Source of the DNA: Leifsonia sp. PS1209
GTDB lineage: Bacteria > Actinomycetota > Actinomycetes > Actinomycetales > Microbacteriaceae
Direction: 5' to 3'
Assembly (NCBI RefSeq): GCF_012317045.1
Contig: NZ_CP051154.1
Span: forward strand, 62,001 to 126,000
Length of the DNA: 64,000 nucleotides
The notes under the pieces were generated by a model. That model ran no database searches. It was not told the origin of the DNA and saw only the letters and a list, made by a program, of their open reading frames with translations. How positions within the stretch are numbered: the first letter of the stretch is position 1; each line of letters begins with the position of its first letter. Shown piece by piece: positions 52,341 to 60,082 of this stretch. The position numbers and the translations under genes are program-made.

Positions 52341-53762
52341 ATGACCACTTCGGCGTCCGGCACGCCGCGCGAGACGCATCACGCGCACACCGGAATCAGC
52401 GACCAGGACCAGCTCAACCCGGTGTTCGCGCGGGCGGGGGAGGCGACCGACTTCCCGCTGAACAACTTCCCGCCCAGCGAGTCCCTTCCGGAGACCGCGT
52501 ACCAGATCGTGCACGACGAGGCGATGCTCGACGGCAATTCCCGGCTCAACCTGGCGACGTTCGTCGGAACCTGGATGGACGAGCAGGCCGACAGGATCTA
52601 CGCCGAGTCCGCCGACAAGAACATGATCGACAAGGACGAGTACCCGCAGACCGCCGCGATCGAGAAACGCTGCTGGACGATGCTCGCCGGCCTGTGGAAC
52701 GCGCCGGACCGGGACAAGGCGATCGGCACCTCCACCATCGGGTCGTCGGAGGCGTGCATGCTCGGCGGTCTCGCCCTCAAGCGGCGCTGGCAGCACGCCC
52801 AGCGCGCGGCGGGCGCCTCCACCGACAAGCCGAACCTGGTGCTGTCGAGTGCGGTGCAGGTGTGCTGGGAGAAGTTCTGCAACTACTGGGATGTGGAGCC
52901 GCGGTTCGTCCCCATCAGCGACGAGCACCGCGTGCTCGACGGGTTCGAGCTGGAGAAGTACGTCGACGAGAACACCATCGGCGTCGTCGCGATCATGGGC
53001 GTCACGTACACCGGGATGTACGAGCCTGTCGCCGCCATCGCCGAAGCCCTCGACCGCATCCAGGAGCAGACGGGGCTAGACATCCCGATCCACGTCGACG
53101 GCGCATCCGGTGGCATGATCGCGCCCTTCCTGCAGCCCGACCTGGCGTGGGACTTCCGGGTGGAGCGCGTCGCGTCGATCAGCACATCAGCGCACAAGTA
53201 CGGCCTGGTGTACCCGGGGCTCGGCTGGGTGATCTGGCGGTCGGTGGACGACCTGCCGAAGGACCTGGTGTTCGACGTCACCTACCTCGGCGGCCACATG
53301 CCGACGTTCGCGCTCAACTTCTCCCGGCCGGGCGCGCAGGTGCTGCTGCAGTACTACCTGTTCCTCCGGCTGGGCTGGGACGGCTACTACCGGGTGCAGA
53401 AGACCTGCCAGGATGTGGCCGTCTACCTGTCCGGCGAGATCGCGGCGATGGACGCGTTCACCCTCTGGAACGACGGAACGGACATCCCGGTGTTCGCCTG
53501 GCAGATAACCCCCGGCCACACGGACAAGTGGAACCTCTACCACCTGTCGGAGCGGCTGCGTCTGAAAGGCTGGCTGATCCCGGCGTACCCGATGCCGGAC
53601 GACCTCTCCGACCTGGTGGTGCAGCGGATCGTCGTGCGCAACGGCCTGAGCCGCAACCTCGCCGAGAGCCTGGTGATCGACATCCGGGAGGCCACGGACT
53701 ACCTGGATGCGCTCGAAGCCCCCATGCCCACCGAGGGCCAGGTGTCGAGCTTCACGCACTGA
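52341..53762 (+). CDS. gadB: Glutamate decarboxylase
   Basis: This 473-residue PLP enzyme closely follows GadB: NLATFVGTWMDEQAD, IGSSEACMLGGLALKRRW, HVDGASGGMIAPFLQPDLAW and the cofactor Lys in SAHKYGLVYPGLGW (about residue 285). It decarboxylates L-glutamate to GABA, consuming a proton in acid stress. No GadC antiporter is next to it. The 3' end is 6 bp from the convergent NUDIX gene. Confidence 0.95.
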   Translation: MTTSASGTPRETHHAHTGISDQDQLNPVFARAGEATDFPLNNFPPSESLPETAYQIVHDEAMLDGNSRLNLATFVGTWMDEQADRIYAESADKNMIDKDEYPQTAAIEKRCWTMLAGLWNAPDRDKAIGTSTIGSSEACMLGGLALKRRWQHAQRAAGASTDKPNLVLSSAVQVCWEKFCNYWDVEPRFVPISDEHRVLDGFELEKYVDENTIGVVAIMGVTYTGMYEPVAAIAEALDRIQEQTGLDIPIHVDGASGGMIAPFLQPDLAWDFRVERVASISTSAHKYGLVYPGLGWVIWRSVDDLPKDLVFDVTYLGGHMPTFALNFSRPGAQVLLQYYLFLRLGWDGYYRVQKTCQDVAVYLSGEIAAMDAFTLWNDGTDIPVFAWQITPGHTDKWNLYHLSERLRLKGWLIPAYPMPDDLSDLVVQRIVVRNGLSRNLAESLVIDIREATDYLDALEAPMPTEGQVSSFTH

Positions 53763-53768
53763 CCGGGG

Positions 53769-54458
53769 TCACACGCCGAACAGGGTGAGCGCCGCCCACT
53801 GCAGCAGGATGACGGTCTTGCCGTCCACGATGGTGCCGTCGGCGATCCGGTCGAGCGCTTCGTCGTAGCCGATGGTCACCGGCTCGATCTCCTCGCCCTC
53901 CTCCTCGACGCCGCCGCCGCCGCGCACCTCGCCCGCCGAGTACGGCGCGGCGAAGAAGTGCACGCGCTCGGTGACCGATCCGGGGCTCATGTAGAGGTCG
54001 AACAGGTGCGTCAGCTCGCCGACGGTCACGCCGAGCTCCTCCGCGGCCTCGCGCCGGATGGCCTCCTCGGCCGAGTCGTCGTCGAGCAGACCGGCGGCGG
54101 CCTCCACGAGCATCCCATCGTGGTGGCCGTTCACATAAGCGGGAAAGCGGAACTGCCTGGTGAGCAGCAGGGTGCGCGCATCCGGGTCGTAGAGCAGGAT
54201 GGTGGCGCCGTTTCCGCGGTCGTACGTCTCTCGCGCCTGGGTGGTCCACGCGCCGTCGCGGCCGCGGTAGTCGAAGGTGGTGCGGCGCAGCACGTGCCAG
54301 CCGTCGGAGGTGACCTCCACGCTCCGGATGCGCACATCCGGGTTGCGGTCGAGGTCGGCGCCCACCCGGTGCAGCCCCGTCCGCCCACGGGAGTCCGGGA
54401 TGCTCGTGCCTGGTCGTTGCTCTGCTGTCCGTTCCCCTGCCGGTCGTTCCTCGCTCAT
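53769..54458 (-). CDS. NUDIX hydrolase (NudK/ADP-ribose pyrophosphatase-like)
   Basis: This 229-residue protein has a ~35-residue polar extension and then a NudK-like domain: GATILLYDPDARTLLLTRQFR, NGHHDGMLVEAAAGLLDD and the NUDIX core AIRREAAEELGV. It likely cleaves sugar nucleotides such as GDP-mannose or ADP-ribose. It lies 9 bp before (in transcription order, upstream side of) no obvious partner; the YihY gene starts its own unit on the same strand upstream, so co-transcription with it is possible. Confidence 0.85.
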   Translation of the reverse strand: MSEERPAGERTAEQRPGTSIPDSRGRTGLHRVGADLDRNPDVRIRSVEVTSDGWHVLRRTTFDYRGRDGAWTTQARETYDRGNGATILLYDPDARTLLLTRQFRFPAYVNGHHDGMLVEAAAGLLDDDSAEEAIRREAAEELGVTVGELTHLFDLYMSPGSVTERVHFFAAPYSAGEVRGGGGVEEEGEEIEPVTIGYDEALDRIADGTIVDGKTVILLQWAALTLFGV

Positions 54459-54467
54459 GGCGCGAGC

Positions 54468-55520
54468 CTAACGGTAGCGCTTGCGGATCTCCCTGGCGGC
54501 GAGGATGTCGGTGGACTCCGCATCCCGTGCCTTCACGATGGCTTTGTCCGACTTGAGCGGCAGGCGCAGCACGGTGTCCGCCTCGATGCCGCTGACCAGC
54601 TGGCGGGCGCGCTCGATCTCGGAGTCGAGCTCCGCGCCGAGGAGCAGGGCGACGTTCGCGATCCAGATCCACAGCAGGAACACGATGATGCCGGCGAGCG
54701 CGCCGTACGTCTTGTCGTAGCTGCCGAAGTTGGCGACGTAGAACGCGAACAGCGCCGACGCGATCCCGAGCACGATGATCGCGGCGAACGATCCGGTGGT
54801 GAGCCAGCGGAACCTCGCCTGCTTGACGTTGGGCGTCGCCGAGTAGAGCAGGGCGACCAGCAGCACGATGGCGAAGATCATGATGGGCCACTTCACGATC
54901 GACCACACCACCTCCACCGTCGTGCCGACGCCGATGGCGTTCCCGATGGCGGTGGCGACCGGGCCGGACACCACGAGCATCACGGCCATCAGCGCGATCA
55001 GCACCAGGGCAGCGACGGTGACGCCGAGCTGCACAGGTCGCAGGGTGAAGACCGTGCGGCCCTCACGCACTCCGTAGACCCGGTTCAGCGCTCGCCCGAA
55101 ACCGCCGACGTATCCGGACGCCGACCAGATGGCGCCCACGATGCCGACCACAAGCCCCCACCCGCTCGCCGGGGAGGCCGCCAGGTTCTCGATCGGGCCC
55201 TTGACCGCATCCAGGGTGCCGGGCGCCAGTTCCTCGACCACCTTGAAGAGCGCGTCGATCCCCGCCTGACTCTGACCGATCAGGCCCAGGATGCTCACCA
55301 GCGCGATCATCGCCGGGAACAGCGACAGCACGGCGAAGTAGGTCAGGCCGGCGGCGAGGTCGGTGCAGGCGTCGAGCGAGAAACTGCGGAACGTGCGCTT
55401 GAGGATGAATCCCCACGGCAGACGGAACCACGAGACGTGGTGCATCCGCTCGATCCGGCCTACCGCCTCCGCGCGCGACGAACCGACGCCGACCCCGACA
55501 GGGCCGCGCTCAGCGGCCAC
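54468..55520 (-). CDS. YihY/BrkB family membrane protein
   Basis: This 350-residue protein has six membrane helices in the YihY layout: AGLTYFAVLSLFPAMIALVS (near residue 60), IWSASGYVGGFGRALNRVY, PVQLGVTVAALVLIALMAVM and YGALAGIIVFLLWIWIANVA. It was once misnamed ribonuclease BN; function unknown, perhaps a transporter. The GTG start at 55520 overlaps the DUF3618 gene end by 11 bp, so it is the third gene of a coupled operon with holin-X and DUF3618. Confidence 0.88.
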   Translation of the reverse strand: MAAERGPVGVGVGSSRAEAVGRIERMHHVSWFRLPWGFILKRTFRSFSLDACTDLAAGLTYFAVLSLFPAMIALVSILGLIGQSQAGIDALFKVVEELAPGTLDAVKGPIENLAASPASGWGLVVGIVGAIWSASGYVGGFGRALNRVYGVREGRTVFTLRPVQLGVTVAALVLIALMAVMLVVSGPVATAIGNAIGVGTTVEVVWSIVKWPIMIFAIVLLVALLYSATPNVKQARFRWLTTGSFAAIIVLGIASALFAFYVANFGSYDKTYGALAGIIVFLLWIWIANVALLLGAELDSEIERARQLVSGIEADTVLRLPLKSDKAIVKARDAESTDILAAREIRKRYR

Positions 55521-55755
55521 GCGACCGGCCTCGCGTCAGCAGGGCGACGGCACCGGCCGCGGCGGCCACGGCGCCGAGGAACAGGCCGGCGAACAGCACG
55601 GGATGCGACCGGATCTGCACGCCGGGGTTGAACGTGGCGAACAGGTCGTCGAGGGTCGACGCCAGTTCGTCCCTGGTCTGCTCCAGGTCGAGCTTGATCG
55701 TGGGGATGCCTGCGCCCTGGGGGAGCGGCGGCCGCTCGGGTCGGCGGTCGGTCAC
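55510..55755 (-). CDS. DUF3618 domain protein
   Basis: This 81-residue protein has the DUF3618 helix (IKLDLEQTRDELASTLDDLF), a connecting NPGVQIRSHPVLF segment and one C-terminal membrane helix with a basic end. Such proteins usually sit beside holin-X proteins, as here (GTGA overlap with the upstream gene). Probably an envelope-associated accessory protein. Confidence 0.82.
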   Translation of the reverse strand: MTDRRPERPPLPQGAGIPTIKLDLEQTRDELASTLDDLFATFNPGVQIRSHPVLFAGLFLGAVAAAAGAVALLTRGRSRGR

Positions 55756-56183
55756 GGTCGCTCTCCCTTCAGGGCGCGCAGGTCGTCGCCCAGTTCCTGC
55801 TTGAGGTCGTCCGGCACGGGCGGGACGCCCCGCTTCAGGCTCGCCCGTCCGATCAGGGCGGCGATGATGCCGAGCACGAGCAGGATGCCGGCGACGATCA
55901 GGGCGGCGAGCCAGGCCGGCACGATCAGCGCGAACGCGAGAACGGCCGTCGTGACCAGCGCGCAGAGCGCGAAGAAGACGAACATCAGCGCGGCGACGAG
56001 CAGCCCGGCGCCGACACCGGCCGCCTTCGCCTTCGCCGCCATCTCCGACTTGAACAGGGCGAGCTCGCTCGCCACCAGCCTCCGCAGCTGCGCGACGAGG
56101 TCCTTCGTCAGCTCGGGCAGAGGCCGCAAGCCTTTCGTGGTCCTGCGTCGCTCGCGGGGAAGCGGCGGCTTGTCGAAACTCAT
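55752..56183 (-). CDS. Phage holin family protein (actinobacterial holin-X)
   Basis: This 143-residue protein has an amphipathic N-terminal helix (LTKDLVAQLRRLVASELALF), two membrane helices, and a charged C-terminal tail. The layout is that of PF07332 (holin-X, superfamily III), which despite its name is usually chromosomal and not linked to phage. It heads the operon holin-X/DUF3618/YihY, which may act together in envelope maintenance. Confidence 0.85.
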   Translation of the reverse strand: MSFDKPPLPRERRRTTKGLRPLPELTKDLVAQLRRLVASELALFKSEMAAKAKAAGVGAGLLVAALMFVFFALCALVTTAVLAFALIVPAWLAALIVAGILLVLGIIAALIGRASLKRGVPPVPDDLKQELGDDLRALKGERP

Positions 56184-56287
56184 CAGGCTCCCGTTCTCTC
56201 TGCACGGCGATCGGTACGGCCGCGTTACCGCGACGGTACCCCAGCATCCTGCAGCCGTCGAGGGCAGGCGTGGTGCACACTAGGGAC

Positions 56288-56812
56288 ATGAGCGGCAATG
56301 ACAGCACTCTGCGCGGAGGAATCCTCGTCGCGGTCGTCCCCGGCCAGCCGGTGACGGTCCTGCAGCACGCACTCACCCTCGCCGACGATCTCGACGTTCC
56401 CCTGATCTGCGCGAACGTCGACCCGAACCGCTACCTGGTGTCCAGTTACGTGGACGGCACCGTGGTCGCGCTGCCGTACGACCCCGACCTCCCGGAGGTC
56501 GAAGACGAGACCTTCGACCCCGAGTTGGAGGAGCGCATCCGGTCGGTGCTGAACGGGACGGGCGTGCCGTACCAGCTGAAGCAGCTGGCCGGCGACCCGT
56601 CGTGGGCGCTCACCCGGCTGGCCGACGAGGTGGATGCGCGCTACATCGTGGTCGGGACGCGCGAGGCCGGGCTGCGGGGCAGCATCCGGGAGTTCTTCAA
56701 CGGCTCGGTGGCGGTGCACCTGGCACACCGGCAGCACCGCCCGGTGATCGTGGTGCCGCTCGCGCCGGTGCCCGGGCAGGGCGCGCTGCCGTGGGAAGAC
56801 CCGCCGGTATAG
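56288..56812 (+). CDS. Universal stress protein family
   Basis: This 174-residue protein has a UspA-like fold: GGILVAVVPGQPVTVLQHAL at the N-terminus, ARYIVVGTREAGLRGSIREFFNGSVAVHLAHRQHRPVIVVP split near the C-terminus. It resembles the ATP-binding G2xG9xG(S/T) pattern (VGTREAG...GSVAVHL). The ATG at 56288 is preferred to the GTG at 56270. It stands just before the fluoride riboswitch. Confidence 0.82.
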   Translation: MSGNDSTLRGGILVAVVPGQPVTVLQHALTLADDLDVPLICANVDPNRYLVSSYVDGTVVALPYDPDLPEVEDETFDPELEERIRSVLNGTGVPYQLKQLAGDPSWALTRLADEVDARYIVVGTREAGLRGSIREFFNGSVAVHLAHRQHRPVIVVPLAPVPGQGALPWEDPPV

Positions 56813-56838
56813 CCCGCCGGTGTGGTATTGGCCGCCGG

Positions 56839-56844
56839 TATAGT
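56839..56844 (+). promoter_or_regulatory. Predicted -10 box of the crcB transcript
   Basis: TATAGT lies about 7 bp before the first bases of the fluoride riboswitch, so transcription should start almost exactly at the aptamer. No convincing -35 box is visible. Confidence 0.45.
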
Positions 56845-56851
56845 GGGCGAA

Positions 56852-56921
56852 CGGCGATGGATCTCGCCGGGGCCGCGACCGCTTCGCGCCCGAACCGCGT
56901 CGTCCGCTGATAGTTCCTACG
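56852..56921 (+). ncRNA. Fluoride riboswitch (crcB motif)
   Basis: The conserved elements are GGCGATGG at 56853-56860, CTCGCC closing the first helix, and the 3' block CTGATAGTTCCTAC ending at 56920. Order and spacing match the crcB fluoride aptamer. It lies 27 bp before the first crcB gene, whose AAGGGTGG ribosome site follows, so translation or transcription of the exporters should rise when fluoride binds. Confidence 0.9.
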
Positions 56922-56947
56922 CTTCCTGACCGAAGGGTGGATACCGC

Positions 56948-57373
56948 ATGGCCGCGACCGGACAAGCTCCCGTGCACCTGCGCTGGCAGTACCTCGGGCT
57001 GGTCTTCGTCGGCGGGGCGCTCGGCACGACCGCCCGCTACCTGATCTCGGCGGCGATCCCCCCGCTGGCCGGGCTGCCGGTGGCGACGTTCGGGATCAAC
57101 GTGGTCGGCGCATTCCTGCTCGGCTGGCTGCTCGAAACGCTCGCCAGGCGCGGACCGGACCACGGGATGCGCCGCAGCGTGCGCCTGTTCGCCGGGACGG
57201 GCATCCTGGGCGGCTTCACCACGTACAGTGCGTTCGCGGTGGATGCGGACGGCCTGATCGCAGCACAGAACCTCGGCGGCAGCATCCTCTACGCCATCGC
57301 GACGATCCTGGTCGGCGCGGTGGCGTCGGTGGCGGGCATCGCGCTCGGCGCGTGCATCGGGCGGACGCGGTGA
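56948..57373 (+). CDS. crcB: Fluoride channel CrcB/Fluc subunit 1
   Basis: This 141-residue four-helix membrane protein has the Fluc motifs GGALGTTARYLI, FGINVVGAFLLG (the conserved Asn) and GGFTTYSAFAVD (Thr/Phe track region). Fluc channels are dual-topology dimers; here two genes overlap, so a heterodimer is likely. Expression is under the fluoride riboswitch upstream. Confidence 0.93.
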   Translation: MAATGQAPVHLRWQYLGLVFVGGALGTTARYLISAAIPPLAGLPVATFGINVVGAFLLGWLLETLARRGPDHGMRRSVRLFAGTGILGGFTTYSAFAVDADGLIAAQNLGGSILYAIATILVGAVASVAGIALGACIGRTR

Positions 57374-57744
57374 CGCCGCTACTGGTGGTCGGGGTGGCCG
57401 TCGCGGGCGGCCTCGGCGCCGTCGCACGTCTCGTGCTCGACGGGGTGCTGCGCAGCCGGATCGCTGTCGCCTTCCCGCTCGGCACCACCGTGATCAACGT
57501 GACGGGCTCGTTCCTCCTCGGCCTGGTCACCGGACTCGCCATCGCCAACGGGCTGCCGCCGGAATGGCGCGCGATCATCGGCACGGGCTTCCTCGGCGGA
57601 TACACCACCTTCAGCACGGCCAGCTACGAAACCGTCCGACTCGCCCAGCAGCGCCGCTACCGGGCGGCCGCCTTCAACGCGTTCGGCATGATGCTGCTCG
57701 CGCTCGCCGCAGCGGGCCTCGGCCTCTGGCTCGGCGCGCTCTAG
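57370..57744 (+). CDS. crcB: Fluoride channel CrcB/Fluc subunit 2
   Basis: This 124-residue protein has GGLGAVARLVLDG, GTTVINVTGSFLLG and GGYTTFSTASYE, the same motif set as the first subunit. Its GTG start overlaps the first crcB stop (GTGA); a GTG at 57352 is an alternative. The pair should form one fluoride-export channel with fixed opposite topologies. Confidence 0.92.
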   Translation: MTPLLVVGVAVAGGLGAVARLVLDGVLRSRIAVAFPLGTTVINVTGSFLLGLVTGLAIANGLPPEWRAIIGTGFLGGYTTFSTASYETVRLAQQRRYRAAAFNAFGMMLLALAAAGLGLWLGAL

Positions 57745-57763
57745 GCCGTTCGTCGGGTGCCGC

Positions 57764-57800
57764 TCAGTCCTGCGCGGGCTCCTGCTCCATCCAGCACTCC
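57764..57800 (-). pseudogene. Remnant: duplicated 3' end of the SnoaL-like gene
   Basis: Read on the minus strand, these bases encode ECWMEQEPAQD and a stop codon. They match the last codons of the gene at 58066-58428 (EWWMEQEPAQD-stop) with only two base differences in 36. The fragment and the intact gene end flank the palindrome array at 57806-58011. Confidence 0.75.
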
Positions 57801-57805
57801 ATAGG

Positions 57806-58011
57806 TTCCGTCTAAGCGGAAATCCAGCCCGCGACTTCGGGATGCTCCGGTTGAGCGGAGATCCTGGCGGCGTGTCGGCCGGAAACTCCGGCTCAACCGG
57901 CCCGCCGCCCGGCGGCTCCGCTTCAGCGGAAGTCTGAGCGTCAGCGCGGCGCGTCCCTCCGCCCGAACGGAGTTCGCGCGCGCTGGTGGAGATTTCTCCG
58001 CTTGAGCGGAA
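57806..58011. repeat. Array of six 16-bp palindromic repeats
   Basis: Units at 57806-57821, 57845-57860, 57886-57901, 57916-57931, 57957-57972 and 57996-58011 follow the form CTCCG-N6-CGGAG, several with CTTGAG-type centres, in both orientations. Centre spacings are 39, 41, 30, 41 and 39 bp. This fills most of the 321-bp gene-free gap 57745-58065. Two related units lie at 5905-5959. Confidence 0.8.
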
Positions 58012-58065
58012 GGCGGCGGGACGTGCGGGAGGTGGCCCGCCGACGCCGAGTGTCTCGCAGGCGGG

Positions 58066-58428
58066 TCAGTCTTGCGCGGGCTCCTGCTCCATCCACCACT
58101 CGGTGAACTCTTCTGCCCGGCCGTCCGGGGCGAGCTTCACCACCCAGAGGTTGCTGTAGATGGGGCCGTCGCGATAGTCGGTGACGCCCTCGACGAAGTA
58201 GGTGTGCTGGTCGCGGCCCGCCACGCGCCACTCGAAGGTGGCTGCTCCCGGATCGTCCTGTGCATCCAGCCAGCCCTCGACGATCTCGAGGTGGCCGTCC
58301 CACGGCTCGGCGAACGGCTCGGTGCGGTAGCTGGCCTCTTCGGTGAACAGCGCCCGGATGTCGTCCGGATCGTTGGACTCCCAGGCCCGCCGATAGAGTT
58401 CCACCCACTGCTCGATCGGTTCGCTCAT
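58066..58428 (-). CDS. SnoaL/NTF2-like protein
   Basis: This 120-residue protein has the NTF2-like cone fold pattern: VELYRRAWESNDPDDIRALFTEEASYR at the N-terminus (given in parts: YRRAWESNDPDDIRALF), WRVAGRDQHTYFVEGV in the middle, and a tail EFTEWWMEQEPAQD. Such proteins are small enzymes or ligand-binding domains; a specific reaction cannot be assigned. Its last 36 bp are duplicated at 57764-57799, across the repeat array. Confidence 0.8.
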   Translation of the reverse strand: MSEPIEQWVELYRRAWESNDPDDIRALFTEEASYRTEPFAEPWDGHLEIVEGWLDAQDDPGAATFEWRVAGRDQHTYFVEGVTDYRDGPIYSNLWVVKLAPDGRAEEFTEWWMEQEPAQD

Positions 58429-58474
58429 GGCCTCTTTATACGCCCCCGGCGCGTCCCCTGGCTAGCATGTGGGC

Positions 58475-58972
58475 ATGGATGCGCAGCTCGAGCCGTGGGC
58501 GGAGTTCAACGTGGCCATCGCCGGGGCGGGTGCCGCCCTCGGCGGGCTGCTGATCGTGGCGCTGTCCGTCAACATCAAGCAGATCGCCGAATCGCGCGGA
58601 CTCGCCGCGCGGGCAGGTGCCGCCGTCGCTGCGCTGATCCTCGGCATCGTGCTGGCGTGCGTGGCCCTCATCCCCGGTCAGGCGCTGTGGGGGTACGGGA
58701 TCGTGACGCTGGTCGGCACGGCGATCGGGGTGGTGATCGCGGTGATGGCGTCGCGGGCGATCGTCCACGATCCGGGGGGAGCGGAGTATCACCGGTACGA
58801 CGTGCAGCACATCGTGTCGTTCGTGCTGCCGCTGGTGATCTTCGCGGTCGGAGGCGTGCTTGGGGTGCTGTCGCTGCCCGCCGCGCTCTACCTCGTGGCG
58901 ATCGGGACGATCGTGGCGCTGCTGGGCGCTGCCCTGTTCAGCTGGATCGCGCTGGTGGAGATCCTGCGCTGA
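58475..58972 (+). CDS. Hypothetical four- to five-helix membrane protein
   Basis: This 165-residue protein is almost entirely hydrophobic helices, with polar turns such as NIKQIAESRGLAAR and DPGGAEYHRYDVQH. No family is recognised with confidence. ATG 58475 is used; a GTG at 58469 adds two residues. Its stop lies in a 19-bp sequence repeated just downstream. Confidence 0.65.
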   Translation: MDAQLEPWAEFNVAIAGAGAALGGLLIVALSVNIKQIAESRGLAARAGAAVAALILGIVLACVALIPGQALWGYGIVTLVGTAIGVVIAVMASRAIVHDPGGAEYHRYDVQHIVSFVLPLVIFAVGGVLGVLSLPAALYLVAIGTIVALLGAALFSWIALVEILR

Positions 58973-59007
58973 CGGCTGGGGCGGACCGCCTGCGCTGACG
59001 GCTGGGG
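58962..59007. repeat. Short direct repeat at a gene end
   Basis: CCTGCGCTGACGGCTGGGG occurs at 58962-58980 and again at 58989-59007 (27-bp offset). It includes the stop codon of the membrane protein gene, so the gene end has been duplicated. Confidence 0.7.
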
Positions 59008-59034
59008 CGCGCGTTGTCGCGTTTGCCGCCCGGC

Positions 59035-59448
59035 TCAGCGCACCGCGAACGGCGGGGTTTCGACGCCGGGGGTGATCGCGGAGGCCGGGTCGGAGTCGAC
59101 CGCGACGATGCGGTTCTGCGCATCCACGTGGACGACCGTCGGCTCGAAGTCGCGGGCCTCCTCGTCCGTCAGCTGGGCGTAGGAGATGACGATCACCAGG
59201 TGGCCGACCTCGGCCAGGTGGGCTGCCGCGCCGTTGACGCCGATGACGCCGCTGCCGCGCTCGCCGGCGATGAGGTAGGTCTCGAAGCGGTTGCCGTTGG
59301 CGATGTCGACCACGCTCACCTGTTCGCCGGGGAGGAGGTCGGCCGCGTCGAGCAGGTCGAGGTCGACGGTGAGGGAGCCGACGTAGTGCAGGTCGGAGTG
59401 CGTGATGGTCGCGCGGTGGATCTTGGACTTGAACATGGTGCGGAGCAT
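59035..59448 (-). CDS. panD: Aspartate 1-decarboxylase
   Basis: This 137-residue protein matches pyruvoyl-dependent Pan[21 protein letters not shown], then the self-cleavage site Gly24-Ser25 in [22 protein letters not shown] and GVNGAAAHL. It makes beta-alanine for pantothenate and coenzyme A. No other pan genes are adjacent. The start at 59448 follows a GAAAGACCCTCCG leader. Confidence 0.95.
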   Translation of the reverse strand: MLRTMFKSKIHRATITHSDLHYVGSLTVDLDLLDAADLLPGEQVSVVDIANGNRFETYLIAGERGSGVIGVNGAAAHLAEVGHLVIVISYAQLTDEEARDFEPTVVHVDAQNRIVAVDSDPASAITPGVETPPFAVR

Positions 59449-59497
59449 CGGAGGGTCTTTCGTCGAAAGGGGGTGCGGGGCGGCGGGTGCCGCGAGG

Positions 59498-59527
59498 GTC
59501 AGTGCACCAGTGGTCAGTGCACCAGTG
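59498..59527. repeat. 15-bp tandem duplication at the marR stop
   Basis: GTCAGTGCACCAGTG occurs twice head to tail (59498-59512 and 59513-59527). The second copy holds the last codons and stop of the MarR gene. Confidence 0.8.
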
Positions 59528-59963
59528 CGAGCTGCGGCAGCGCCGAGATCAGCCCGGCCAGCTCGGGCACGTCGTGCGCCTCGGCGAGCGCGCGTTCGAG
59601 GGCGGCGTCGTGGATGGGCCGGGCCGCGTCGAGCAGGTGGTGGCCGGCGGCCGTGAGCTCGGTGTAGATGCCGCGGCGGTCGTCGTCGCAGAGCACGCGA
59701 GTGAGGAGGCTGCGCTCCTCGAGCCGGTTGACGAGGCGGGTGGTCGCGCTCGGGCTGAGGGCGCTCGCGCGGGCGAGCTGCTGCATGCGCATGTGCCAGC
59801 CGTCCTGGCGGCTGAGGGCGTCGAGCACCGTGTACTCGACCACGGAGAGCTGCACCTCTTTGGTGAGCGCGCGTTCGAGTTCGCTCTCGATGAAGTTGTG
59901 CAGCGCCGCGAGGGTGCGCCAGCCCTGGGCGCGCACCTCGACGGCGTCGTCGGTGATTCCCAT
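59514..59963 (-). CDS. MarR family transcriptional regulator
   Basis: This 149-residue protein has a winged helix: [48 protein letters not shown] (split) and the [14 protein letters not shown] wing. The ATG at 59963 is chosen because GGGAGG lies 7 bp upstream; a GTG at 60005 would add 14 residues and lacks a ribosome site. It is divergent from the MFS transporter at 60083, and the dyad at 60022-60033 lies between them. Confidence 0.88.
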   Translation of the reverse strand: MGITDDAVEVRAQGWRTLAALHNFIESELERALTKEVQLSVVEYTVLDALSRQDGWHMRMQQLARASALSPSATTRLVNRLEERSLLTRVLCDDDRRGIYTELTAAGHHLLDAARPIHDAALERALAEAHDVPELAGLISALPQLALVH

Positions 59964-60021
59964 CGGCGGGCCTCCCTGTTCTGTGGTGGCGGCGCGCGCA
60001 TCCACGGGTTGCAGAAAGTAA

Positions 60022-60033
60022 TTGCATGTGCAA
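60022..60033. promoter_or_regulatory. MarR operator candidate
   Basis: TTGCA-TG-TGCAA is a perfect dyad in the divergent MarR-MFS gap, within the wider AGTAATTGCATGTGCAACT. A further TGCAAC half-site lies at about 60050, before the MFS gene. Confidence 0.6.
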
Positions 60034-60082
60034 CTATTTATGACGCGCCTGCAACTAACAGACTACCAGCACAGGAGTTTTC

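Noticed and set aside
55752..56183. Prophage remnant because of the holin-family protein
   Set aside because: Holin-X proteins are ordinary chromosomal genes in actinobacteria, and no other phage gene is near.
57806..58011. CRISPR array
   Set aside because: Repeats are only 16 bp, vary between units, change orientation, and spacers are partly similar; no cas genes are nearby.
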